Shown here: in pieces, positions 7,389 to 16,642 of the stretch
Layout of the letters: every line of letters starts with the position of its first letter
Numbering within the stretch: the first letter of the stretch is position 1
DNA from: Gnetum montanum
Taxonomy: Eukaryota; Streptophyta; Gnetopsida; Gnetales; Gnetaceae
Length of the DNA: 22,969 bases
Direction: 5' to 3'
Assembly (NCBI GenBank): GCA_015680685.1
Contig: MNCI01004116.1
Location: forward strand, 6,880 to 29,848
The notes under the pieces: generated by a model
The model's input: only the letters and a program-made list of their open reading frames with translations
Told to the model about the DNA's origin: nothing
Database searches by the model: none
Translations under genes and position numbers: made by a program

Positions 7389-7990
7389 TACAGAGAGAGG
7401 GATAGAGAGAGATCTATTTTTCTACCAACCATCTTTACTGTTTGCAGTTCTATCCATCGCTATTTGCTAGAGAAGGAAGGAAAGTGAGAGAGAGATAACA
7501 CTGTTGTTCATTTTGCTTGCTATAGAGACAACATTCATAGCCTTTGTTTTTTAGCACACACATCATTCTATCTACTTGTGTGCCACTGAAGAGAGAAGAG
7601 GTTGGACCCTGATGAGTGAGAGGCTAGCCTCAATGAGAGTGAGGCTAGTCCTAGTGAGAGAGAGGGGAGGTTGTAGGTGCTACCCATCATTTACCATCAC
7701 ATTGCCACCATTGTTCTCATGATCACCACCACCACATGCCTTGTTGGAGAGGGGAGAAGCTGGCCAATGACGATACATCAAAGAAAGAGAAACTACCATA
7801 TGTTAGTTTCCTCTAGAGAGGGAAGTCCTTGATAGATGATCCACCTACCACCTGTTGCTCAATCCTCCACTATTGTTAAGAGTCTCCTATTTCCCTCCAT
7901 CCATCAACCATCTGTAGTGCATCTTGTTTTTGTAAGAAAAAGTGGGCAGGTTGCAAGTGCTACCCACCATCTAGCATCATGTCGCCACAC
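7389..7990. repeat. GA-rich tandem repeat, copy 2, with a partial third copy at its end
   Basis: The start is offset by 578 bases from copy 1, and the end of the matching region by about 605, so copy 2 carries small insertions. The last part (about 7950-7990, 'aagtgctacccaccatct', 'catcatgtcgccac') repeats a segment already seen at 7073-7110 and 7675-7710, which makes it a truncated third copy. No ORF is shared between copies. Confidence 0.7.
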
Positions 7991-8040
7991 TAGAGAGAAA
8001 GGAGGCCATCCCCTTTTGCCCGCATAATACTCGCTTCTCT

Positions 8041-8395
8041 ACTTTTATAGCTACTCATCTAGGTGTTTAAATGCCCATGTTCTGCATCGGTTACACCCAA
8101 CACTCGAGCTATTACACAACTTCCGGATCATCCAAGACCACCACATCATCGGTTATGCCACCACGGCACATAGCTCTTAACACCACCTAAACATAACTCC
8201 CACCATGTTCTCCACCATCATTAGTTACTGCCAACATAACTCATGTAATGCACGTAACTTCCAGCACCACCACCATTGGTTATGCTACCTCTGCAACCAT
8301 TACGTCACCCATGTTCTACACCACTTGGGTTGTTACATCCATGCCATCATGACATGTCAATGTAACCATCGCCACAAGCTTGCCATTATGAATTA
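8041..8395. repeat. ACC-rich degenerate repeats and right inverted arm
   Basis: Several 45-70-base degenerate units share 'ggttatgccaccac', 'acataactcccaccatgttc' and 'ccaccatcattagttactgcc' type sequence. The last ~115 bases (8280-8395) are the reverse complement of the left arm at 4751-4870. The 63-codon open frame at 8205-8396 arises from the repeat and is His/Asn/Cys-rich; I do not regard it as a gene. Confidence 0.55.
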
Positions 8396-9502
8396 AGCCC
8401 CAAGACATGGCTATACAAATTAACTTTCTTTGTGCTTGGTGCTAGGAGATTAGACTTGTTGATCATGGCCCCATTCTTAGCATAGGCAATGTTGGCATCA
8501 ATAGGAAGGAGAGCTCAAATAAATTGTTTCTTTTTTTAGTCCTCCAAGGATGATGACACAACAATGCACAATTTGAAAGAGTAAGCAACAACATAGGAAT
8601 TAATAGGAAGGGACTGTAAAGTCAAAAAGCCATTCTTGTGGATTAGATAAACTCTCCCAAGTGGGGACACAAGTTTTCTTGGTCTATTAATGTGTCAATG
8701 TGAAATCAATGCACATAATTTTTAGGACTAGTTCAAATCCTCGCTCCTACTGCTAAAAATGAGAGCTATGACAAAATTGAATTTTGCAACGTAATAAAGG
8801 CTACTATGATGGTGCATGCACATGAAGCTAGAATGTGCACATTGTGTGGTTTCATGTGGTTTTTGTATGGCACACCAAAAATTTCAAAGGGCATAGTAGT
8901 GAAATTGTGCATTATGTATGCAATGTGTACTAGAGTTATGGGAAATTAGGTAAAAATAAAATAGAATTAAAAAATTAATGTTAATTTGGCACTCTTTCTT
9001 TTAACACTACTACTTCATGATATTTTATATTCTGCTCTTATTTTTTGACAAACTCTCAATGAAAAACCATGGAAAACTAGATTTCAATTTTTTGCAAATG
9101 AAGTCCTACCATAGTCTATACATTAGTGAAAAATGCATTGCCTTTTTTCCTATGTGCATCATGACCAACATTATGAGAAAATATATACTTTAGATTAGCA
9201 TTGCATTGCAATGCATTGCACTACCATGTGCATAAGACATAAGTGATGATGAGAAGGATCATTGATCACAATCTATATTCATTGGCAAAGCTTTTGGTGG
9301 TTATCGACAACTAGGATGGCACTGAAATGGTAGCTCTGACGATGGCAATCACCGTTTGTCTAGTTTTCAATCACGAATTGGACAAATTGTCGATGGGTAC
9401 AATTCCCATGTTCATGTTTGGAAAGAAGATGTTGCTAGCGTTAGTGTTGGTTGCATGCCCTCCCCATGGCTTGCATAGCCTCTAGGTCCCATCGCCTTCA
9501 CA
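8396..9502. other. Unassigned DNA, partly copia-like at its left end
   Basis: The segment 8455-8505 resembles the copia GAG-pre-integrase segment near 4261-4310 in opposite orientation (LVDHGPILSIGN on the + strand against VDHGLMPSMGD there). The similarity fades after ~50 bases. A TGCAT-rich patch with the 14-base palindrome TGCATTGCAATGCA lies at 9202-9215. The segment 9290-9500 is less AT-rich than its surroundings but has no convincing frame. No gene is recognised. Confidence 0.4.
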
Positions 9503-9523
9503 ATATATATATATATATATATT
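9503..9523. repeat. (AT)n microsatellite
   Basis: An uninterrupted run of about ten AT units is flanked by 'cttcaca' and 'attataaaa'. It is a simple repeat. Confidence 0.9.
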
Positions 9524-10374
9524 ATAAAATTTTATTTAAATAAAGTAGTGTCCCCATGTTTTATTAAATAAAGTAATTTTTCTTGGTGATTAGCAAGCAA
9601 ACCTTTAAGTGTTTATTTTTGAGGGTTGCGAAGTCATGGGTGCAACTCAAAGCTCTAAAATTTCTTTGAAATTCAAAATTAAAAATTTAATTAAACTTTA
9701 ATTTTTCCCTAAGGTTGAAATCTATTAAATTTTAATGGTGGCATAAATATGGAGAAACATGATATCTCCTAAACTGTAAGTTTGAATTAGATAAAATTTG
9801 TATTGTTGGAATTGTCTTGATGAGTACTACGTATTGGACATGATTTTAAGGCATGAAAACTAAGTTGGACTTTTAGGAATTTAAAGGACCAAATTACCTA
9901 ATTTTTCTAATTTGACATTCCTATGTTGATGCATAAATGAAATGATGACTTCTAGATAACTTGGATGATTATGAATGATACTAATCCTTTAATGCAAGGA
10001 TATAATATTTTTACCTTATGACTTGGCAAGTACAATGTAAGCATATCCTCTTGCATCAAGCTTATACATTAGGTACTAAGGAGAAGTAAGATATCTCAAC
10101 ATTACCATCGAGTACTAGTTTTCCTATGGCTCTCATGATAATAACCATTATTAATTAGGTGGGAATGAGCAAATTTGATTACTAGGTTGACCTTCTTAAA
10201 CTTACCAATATCTTTACAAGTGTTAAGTAAGGATAGGTAATACCAAGTTATAGGGGTTAGGTATCTAGTGATAATAAGTTTGAAACAAAGGGATTAAGCT
10301 AGGCTATTGTTACTAGCCTTCTGGAAGGAACTTAATAATGACCTAAATTAATTAACATTCTATTATCATTATAA
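9524..10374. other. AT-rich stretch without a recognisable feature
   Basis: Both strands are full of stops. I see no LTR end, primer site, polypurine tract or coding motif. It may be decayed repeat DNA. Confidence 0.5.
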
Positions 10375-10469
10375 GATGGGTAAGAGTTACATGGATCGGT
10401 GCATCCTTATCTTACCAACATCGATGGGTAAGAGTAACTAGACCAATGTATCCTTCTCTTACCAACATC
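10375..10469. repeat. 48-bp tandem duplication with hairpin arms
   Basis: Two copies (10375-10422, 10423-10469) each start 'gatgggtaagagt' and end 'cttaccaacatc'. The start and end of each copy are imperfect inverted complements of each other, so each unit could fold as a hairpin. The copies differ at about nine positions. Function is unknown. Confidence 0.7.
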
Positions 10470-10499
10470 TCTTGCAATTGATGAATCTTGATTTAATCA

Positions 10500-10730
10500 A
10501 ATCTCTTGATCACTAATATCCTTAAAGGCATCTTGTTGTTTGGTGGATCTATGTCTCTTATAGATGTCTTGAAAATAAATGAAAAGTATCATCTGCCTTA
10601 TAAGGATCATCTTGAATCTGTGGTTCATTTGGTGGTTATTCATAGCTCTCCTTGGGTCATGCCTCCATGGTTCATAATCAGGTTCAAGTTGTAGTCATCC
10701 ATGGTTCCAAAAGGCCCTTGGATCATGGTT
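10500..10730 (-). pseudogene. 5' leader and decayed gag start of an LTR element
   Basis: Directly downstream (on the - strand) of the primer site at 10731-10743 is a partly open reading with the shape of a gag N-terminus. Legible pieces are VNHDPRAFWNHG, then in another frame LEPDYEPWRHDPRRAMNN. The remaining internal region and the 3' LTR are not found to the left, so the element is truncated. The assignment rests mainly on position next to a good primer site. A + strand open frame at 10506-10694 overlaps and is considered a shadow. Confidence 0.4.
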
Positions 10731-10743
10731 TACTCTAATACCA
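10731..10743 (-). promoter_or_regulatory. tRNA-Met primer binding site
   Basis: On the - strand the sequence is TGGTATTAGAGTA. It matches the plant initiator tRNA-Met primer site TGGTATCAGAGCA at 11 of 13 positions, and both differences are C-to-T. It lies two bases inside a candidate LTR end, in the correct orientation. Confidence 0.75.
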
Positions 10744-10745
10744 AA

Positions 10746-11178
10746 TGTGACATCTTGTTCTTAGATGTCATAGCAAATATCAAATATATATTATATTAGA
10801 CATTAGGCATAAGACGCTAACATAGCAAACGTCAAATATATGTAACATTCGACATTAAGCGTAACAAAAATAATATGAAAATGTAGAAGACAAAAGAGAA
10901 GAATGCTTTATTGATGTGTAATAGTGTATATGGATCATGCTTTGAGTGTTTCTTGGGGTATTCTTTCTTCAACATCTATCCCTTAGAGGCAATTTAGCAT
11001 TGCCACAATAGTTAGGCCTACAACCAATTATAAGGGATGGATAGTCCTCTTCTTGTCTTGCTTCACCTAGCACTTGTTACTTGCCTTTATCAACTCTACA
11101 ACTCCATTCTGATATGACCTCTAATACCAAGGTATATATACCTTAGGTCAAACCCTCAAACGTTACCTCAAGAGACAT
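10746..11178 (-). mobile_element. 5' LTR of a - strand retrotransposon (about 430 bp)
   Basis: The left end is TGTGACATC on the + strand, so the LTR ends ...GATGTCACA next to the primer site. In transcript direction it holds a TATATATA promoter inside the 16-base palindrome AAGGTATATATACCTT (11129-11144), then an AATAAA signal (about 10911-10917). That is the normal order. The outer end is placed at ...AGAGACA (11178), giving TGTC...CACA ends; this boundary is tentative. Two 52-bp direct repeats fill the U5 side (10769-10820 and 10821-10872). No partner LTR is seen in the window. Confidence 0.6.
10769..10872. repeat. 52-bp direct repeat, two copies
   Basis: Both copies begin 'catagcaaa' and share 'tcaaatatat' and 'gacatta.gc'. 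They lie side by side within the LTR at 10746-11178, near its 3' end in transcript terms. Confidence 0.65.
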
Positions 11179-11489
11179 GTTTGTTACTACAACCTGCCCT
11201 TTTGGAACTAAATTACAACTCCTCTTTTTGGGTCTTGTTATGATAATGATAACACTGGTTATGAAGAGGCACCATCTTTGTTTTGTAACAGCAACATTTG
11301 GAAATGGGGACACTATAGTCTTTAAACTCAATTTAAAATTATTAGTATTAATAATTCTATGCAATCTACTTCTTTTTCTTGCAAATCTTTCTACTAAATA
11401 CTATTGCATTTTAAACTCCTACTTCCTTATAGATTCCTAAACCTACAAATAATTATTTTCAAAACCAAATTTCTTGTTCATTCTTATTA
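11179..11489. other. Unassigned DNA outside the LTR
   Basis: Overlapping open frames exist on both strands (11177-11440 +, 11143-11364 -), but neither has a recognisable motif and the + frame starts at the LTR end. I see no regulatory or repeat structure. Confidence 0.4.
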
Positions 11490-11850
11490 CAAAATAGTAG
11501 TTTAAATGATAATCAATCCAAAACTTTAGTCCAATTCATAAAAAATCCAAATGAACTATTTATTCCTAATGAATTGAATAATCAAATGGAAAATTAATAG
11601 AACCAAATCACTCAACTATTAACTTCACTTCAAAAAATTTTAAATGAAATAGTTAAATCAAAGCAAAATAACAAGAGGATTCCTATAGAGACTAAAAAAC
11701 TAAATATATCAATCAACAATGATTTTTATTTTCTTCATAATACCAAGCACCATTCCAAAAAACCTTGTTCTTAGTTTTTAGCTTTATAGAAAGATAACTC
11801 CCAAAACCAGCAAAACAAAAAGGCTCTAATTATGACTTTTAATATCAAAT
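11490..11850 (+). pseudogene. Gag-like remnant, probably from a gypsy-type element
   Basis: One frame is nearly open from about 11518. It reads KTLVQFIKNPNELFIPNELN, then two adjacent stops, then NQITQLLTSLQKILNEIVKS and FYFLHNTKHHSKKPCS. The final HNTKHHSKKPC resembles the 'YHNTKxHxTxxC' block at the end of gag in many plant gypsy elements. The Lys/Asn-rich composition reflects the AT bias. Gag is the best guess, but the evidence is one short block. No LTR for it is identified. Confidence 0.35.
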
Positions 11851-11855
11851 AAAAT

Positions 11856-12448
11856 TGTCACATTTGAGTTAAGATAGAACAAATGAGATTGGTGAAGGAA
11901 GCTTGTGATGTTAAGCTTTTAACTAGGTATTCAATACAATTAGAACCTATATATTTTATTTTGATAGCTAATGAAATAGCTCTACTTAACAATTTCGGTG
12001 AGATATTTTACATGTTTTATTTTTACATTTTTTCTAAGCTCAAATTCTATTATTAAATGTTTGATTCACCTTCTATCTCAATGCCTTCCTATGCTCTACT
12101 AGTTTTAGTAAAATAACCCTGGATGAATGATATATGACTACAGTCTTTAAGAGGAACTTATTTAAGGATAAGTTTTTTTAAAAAAATTATTATATTATAT
12201 AAAAAAATTAAAAAAAAAATCAATCTCTAGCCTTGAAACTACCATAGAAAAGATTACTTAGATGAATGATCAAGATACTTGTAACACAATGAAGTGAAAA
12301 TTGAGGTAAGTTTTCCTTGATTTTTCTTTCTATTTATTCATCTAATATCTAATTGAGAGATTTTATTAACATGTATATAACCTACTAGTTAATATAATGC
12401 CTTCTATGTAATAATAAATTCAATAAATTATTTTTAAATTTCTCTTCA
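11856..12448 (+). mobile_element. Probable 5' LTR of a + strand copia element
   Basis: The right end is well placed: ...TCTCTTCA at 12441-12448 is followed at once by a primer site. A TATATAA box (12196-12202) and AATAAA signals (about 12413-12426) are in the right order. The left end is a guess at TGTCACATTTGAG (11856); no target duplication or partner LTR supports it. Confidence 0.45.
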
Positions 12449-12460
12449 TGGTATCATAGT
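12449..12460 (+). promoter_or_regulatory. tRNA-Met primer binding site of the + strand copia element
   Basis: TGGTATCATAGT matches the initiator tRNA-Met primer site TGGTATCAGAGC at 10 of 12 positions and directly follows a CA LTR end. Confidence 0.75.
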
Positions 12461-12499
12461 AATGATCAAAGCATGAAAGCCTCTTTTCTTTTTCCTTAA

Positions 12500-14480
12500 T
12501 AAAAAACATCCATGACATCTTTAACTCCATTTAAATATTCATGCTTATCTGCCCTCAACATTTCTAGCTTTATGTAGTTCATTTAACATAGAAAAACTAT
12601 CTTTTTTAAAAGATCTAGACTCTCATTGCTTAAAAGATCCTTTGGAAGATTCAAAGTCAAGACTTAAGTTAATTTATCAATAAGCATGTATATTTTTTTG
12701 CACCAACGCATGAAATCAAATCTCCTAGTACAAATAATTCTATCATGAATCCACACTTCATTTCATGGGTTCTTAATAATTGATAGTTAAAGGTATAAAT
12801 GATTAGTCTTATTTTTGGGTTCCTTAATTCATGGAATATATGGATTAATATAAAGAATATTTTTGTACAAGATTTAGAGGCTTGTAACATTGAGCTTGTT
12901 TAGACATTTTATTTTTTTAAAAAAGTATAGACTAAAGCTATTAGATTATCTATGCTTGTTCAAATTAATTTTCGATATTCTTCCTATAGTTAGGAAGCTT
13001 ATTCTTAGTAAACATTTTTTATCTTTTAATTGAGCTTGGTCCAGTGTATGAGTCATACACTATTACTATGCTTAAGTTACATGTTATTTGATTCAATGAG
13101 GTTATCCCTTAACTACAAAGTCATGAGCCTTAAAATCATGAATATTTGGATAGTAAATTACCTAATGGTATTTTTTTTTTCAGAGATCTAAAAAAAAATA
13201 ATTAGAAAAAAAAGTAGTCATTAGCAAACTTCTACCTCACAAGGAAAGGATTTTCTCAAACACGTTCGCAAAACACTTTTGGCGGTGTCGCAAGATAGTC
13301 TCAAGCTTTAAATAAATAGAATTCAAAGTTACCAAATTGAAGTAACAAGGTAGTAAAATGAAAAATCAAAAAATAAAAAAATAAAATATTATTCTTTACA
13401 CTATTGGAATCAATTTTATCATTCTCTTTAGCATCAAAATATTCTATAAGCACTACCTTTAATGACTATTTTAAAAATGTAGGATCTAGAGTGGTTTCTA
13501 GATAAAAGACTATTCACATGACTAGTAATGAAGATAAGCTTCATAACTATTTTCATATTTAAGAGGTCATTGTTGATAATGGTCAAAGGTTAAATATTTC
13601 ATGCATAAAAGATGTTACTATATCTTATAATACCAAAATTATAATGTTGCATAAAGTTTACTTATTTAGAAATAAAAAAGAACTTAATTTTGGCTTCATA
13701 ATTAACCTCCAACTATCCATGTTATTTTGAATTCTCCTCTTAGAGCATTTTAATAAAGAAGAAGAAAAAAAAGAAGAGAAAGTCATCGCTTTAGGTAATA
13801 GAAAAGGACTAAATATGATAGACGAGGTTGAGGGAGCTTTCTTCACCATTCATTTTCAAAAGACTTTAGCAAAGATATGGCACTAATGACTTGGCCATCC
13901 ACAAGTTATTATAGTTTTTGAATAATAAACAACTTATACAAATAAATGATTAGAATAAAAATGCTATGTTTATAGTTGTTATGAAATGAGAAAAAGTTCT
14001 AATAGATCATTGCTTATTCCAAAAATTATTTTAATGATCCATCAATTAAATCCATTAAGGCTTACATGTCCTTTCATCTATTGGATTTGTCTAAGATTTA
14101 TATTATTATGTAATTTTTATTGATGATTACTCTTGGTATTCATAATTTTATGCTTTGAGAAGAAAATTTGATTTTTGGAAATGATTTAACTTTCTTCATG
14201 AAGTCATTATGAAGTAGCTAGACAAGAAGCTTAATATTTTTTATTTAGATAGTGGTGAAGAGTGTAATACATAAGAAATTTCAAATTATCTTTCAAAACA
14301 TGGTACTTAACATTAAATGTCATGCTCTGTTACACTAAACCAAAATGGGGTTGTAGAGTAGAAGCATCAACATATCACATTTACACTCACTAATAAATGT
14401 TGCAAATTCAATGTAGAATCAAACTTTTTCAATTTCTATAAAATATTATAATATTCTAGGTTGAAGTTCCTGATATAATG
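12500..14480 (+). pseudogene. Ty1/copia gag-pol, decayed
   Basis: Coding blocks follow copia order. A gag segment (NPHFISWVLNN, then SLIFGFLNSWNIW, about 12746-12850) sits where plant copia gag has its conserved Trp-rich region. A GAG-pre-integrase start (KIWH..LGHPQ) is at about 13870-13905. Integrase follows: FIDDYSWYS near 14116-14142, the second catalytic aspartate in FYLDSGEECN at about 14238-14264, and the third catalytic glutamate in NQNGVVE near 14338-14358. The first aspartate cannot be placed with confidence. Stops are mostly at former Gln and Trp codons, and frameshifts occur. RT and RNase H were not found downstream. It is inactive and shares orientation with the LTR ending at 12448. 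Confidence 0.75.
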
Positions 14481-15599
14481 CTATGAACTATCCCTCCGAG
14501 GTGACATCAAGAGAAAATATATATTACCCAATATAAAATCATATATCAACATATAAGTCAAACCATATTAATTGGATAAAAAGTAGTTATGATGTACAAA
14601 ACTAATTAAATATTAGAAAGAAAAATAAAGGTATATTGTAATACTTTTAGTGAATTGTTATAAAAACTTTAATATTTCTTTAACTCATTCTGTAAATTAG
14701 ATTGTTATAGAAATCCAAAATATATGGGTAGGGGAAGGGGTATTGGTTCCTAAAATAAAATGTATTATAAAGAAAAAATTCAAAGCACAATCATAGAGAA
14801 GTACCAAAGAGAGGTGAAGATTTAGAAAAACATTTAAATATGGCTTAATGATTTTTGAGATGCCTTTTAAGTTTTAATGCTTACAGCTAATCTTAAAAAA
14901 TATTTACTTTGGAGTAGGAAAAGGATTAGACATTACCCTCTTTTAAAAGTATCTTCTCAAGTTTTCAATTCCTACTAAAGGCTTTCTATAAACAAAGAAG
15001 AAAAATAATGAATACATTTAGGGCTATAGTTGAAACATGAGCTATTGAATGATATTATTTTGAACAAAAAAAAAAAGGAAAGAATTTTCTAGAAAATATT
15101 TAACATAAAAAACATTACATAGAAATTATCAAATAGTATAAAGAACAAAATGATAGAAGAAACTTCATCTATGAAACAAAAATCCTTGAAGTTTAGGAGT
15201 ATTACCAAATAAAACATTCTCTAACTTGGTTTAAAACCATGTAAACATGAGTTGCACCAAAAATAAGAACTTCAAGCAAGTGGATAAGTAACAATATAGA
15301 AGATGAATAAGTCTTCTATGTTGTAAATAAGATATCTATGGTTATCAACATCTAAATAAGAGCGTTGAAGACAAATAGGAAAAAATTAATTAACCAAATA
15401 CCCTAAAAATGCTTAATTTTTATAATGAAAGCATTCCATATTTTCTAAATATGATACTCTCATAATATTATACTATGGTTGACAATCCATAGAGAATTAA
15501 ATCTTCTCCAAATACAATACTAGAACTAATAAAAATATAGGTAAGCTTGAACTAGAATAAAAAATTGAACAATTATTAATCAAAAAGTCAAAAAAATAA
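14481..15599. other. Unassigned AT-rich DNA between copia and LINE remnants
   Basis: This may hold the eroded 3' part of the copia element and the 3' end of the LINE on the opposite strand. I could not read a conserved motif on either strand. The boundary between the two elements is not visible. Confidence 0.4.
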
Positions 15600-15755
15600 T
15601 TATTAGAATCTTGAATAGTTAAAGTGAAAATATCATAGGCAACATGATAAATGCCCTATCTAGAGTGACTACTACCTCAAAAGAAAGCCCAACATAAGAA
15701 ATAGTATACTTACAAACAATAAACTTTCCAATAATTAAAAGCTTCTCTGCCTTCC
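15600..15755 (-). pseudogene. LINE RT C-terminal segment, downstream of the LTR C insertion
   Basis: The - strand reads KWKAEKLLIIGKFIVCKYTIS. This matches the conserved post-RT block of plant L1-type LINEs (general form WKAKxLSxAGRxxLxKSVxS). It continues the LINE seen at 16643-18170, from which it is separated by the solo LTR C. The frame stays open to about 15619. Confidence 0.7.
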
Positions 15756-15760
15756 ACTTA
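15756..15760. repeat. Target-site duplication, left copy (ACTTA)
   Basis: ACTTA directly precedes the TGATGA start of LTR C and is repeated exactly at 16638-16642. Five bases is the normal target duplication length for Ty3/gypsy and Ty1/copia integrases. Confidence 0.9.
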
Positions 15761-16637
15761 TGATGAATAGTGGGAACCCCCTGCACCCAACCATACGAAT
15801 CACAAGCTTTCATGCATGATTTGATTGAATTTTCTGGATGGGACTAGTGTGGCATGTAGATTGCTAAGCATTGATCATAGCACACTATCTTCTAACTTGG
15901 ACTAGTGGTAGATTTGTCACATATGATTTAGTCCAAAGTGAGGCATATGATGATTGATGTTGTTTTAGCCTTATGCTAATCCTAATGATAATAGAGAAAT
16001 CAATTATTTAATCTGATTAACAATAGAAAGATAAACTCTAAATAAGCCTATGGGTGATGAGTGTCTGTTCCCAGCTTGTCACACACACCTTAAATGCACA
16101 TATCCACTACTAAAATTGCCAAGTGTTATGCTACTAGGCAAACCAAGAAATAACACTATTGGGATTACCAAGAGAATATGTGTTTACACTTGAAATTAGT
16201 CACGCTCATTCTGCCAATTGATTAACATGCATGGAAATGTAAATATTAACTAAGTACATGAGATATAAATTGTATGGAAAGTAAATTGAATTAAAGTAAA
16301 TATTAATATATTCCAAATGATGCAAGGTTTATTAAGAAGCTCATTTTTATTGTTGTTCACACCAAAGTGTGTAGGTACATCAATTCTCAAATAAAGATCC
16401 ATACATTTCTCAACTCCTACTGCAGGCACATAGAAAATATTTTAACTATTACATAAACAAACTACAAGAGGCTACCTACTCTATGAACTTAATGATGCCA
16501 TAAATGTAGTAGGTGTGTGCATTTATATAGGCAAAAAAGAACATTTAATCGACACATACATGTTGACGTAGCAAACCATGCATTGATGTGACTATGTTAA
16601 CAAGATCACATCGACAAGATCAAACTATGATTCATTA
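15761..16637 (-). mobile_element. LTR C, solo LTR of the same gypsy family (877 bp)
   Basis: Ends are TGATGA and TCATTA on the + strand, flanked by the perfect 5-bp duplication ACTTA. Read on the - strand it carries the family's TATA box (about 16521-16529), the 'gaacaacaataaaaatgagctt' type polyadenylation block (about 16340-16362), the duplicated U5 motif and the 'caaccatacgaatcac' terminal block. No internal sequence or second LTR is attached. It is therefore a solo LTR left by recombination between the two LTRs of an inserted element. It interrupts a LINE reverse transcriptase. Confidence 0.92.
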
Positions 16638-16642
16638 ACTTA
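16638..16642. repeat. Target-site duplication, right copy (ACTTA)
   Basis: This is an exact copy of 15756-15760, directly after the TCATTA end of LTR C. Confidence 0.9.

Noticed and set aside
6811-7990. CRISPR-like or regularly spaced repeat array
   Set aside because: The repeats are long tandem duplications with GA tracts, not short identical repeats with unique spacers; the genome is plant-like.
4751-8395. Terminal inverted repeats of a Mutator-like DNA transposon
   Set aside because: No target duplication or transposase motif was found, and similarity continues weakly outside the arms. Kept only as a possibility in the findings.
8205-8396. Small His/Cys-rich protein on the + strand
   Set aside because: It consists of ACC-rich repeat sequence and part of an inverted arm; its composition follows the repeat.
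9202-9215. Palindrome TGCATTGCAATGCA as a regulatory site
   Set aside because: It is part of a short TGCAT-rich simple repeat and no gene is nearby.
11177-11440. 87-codon ORF on the + strand
   Set aside because: It has no motif, overlaps an open frame on the other strand, and begins at a probable LTR end.
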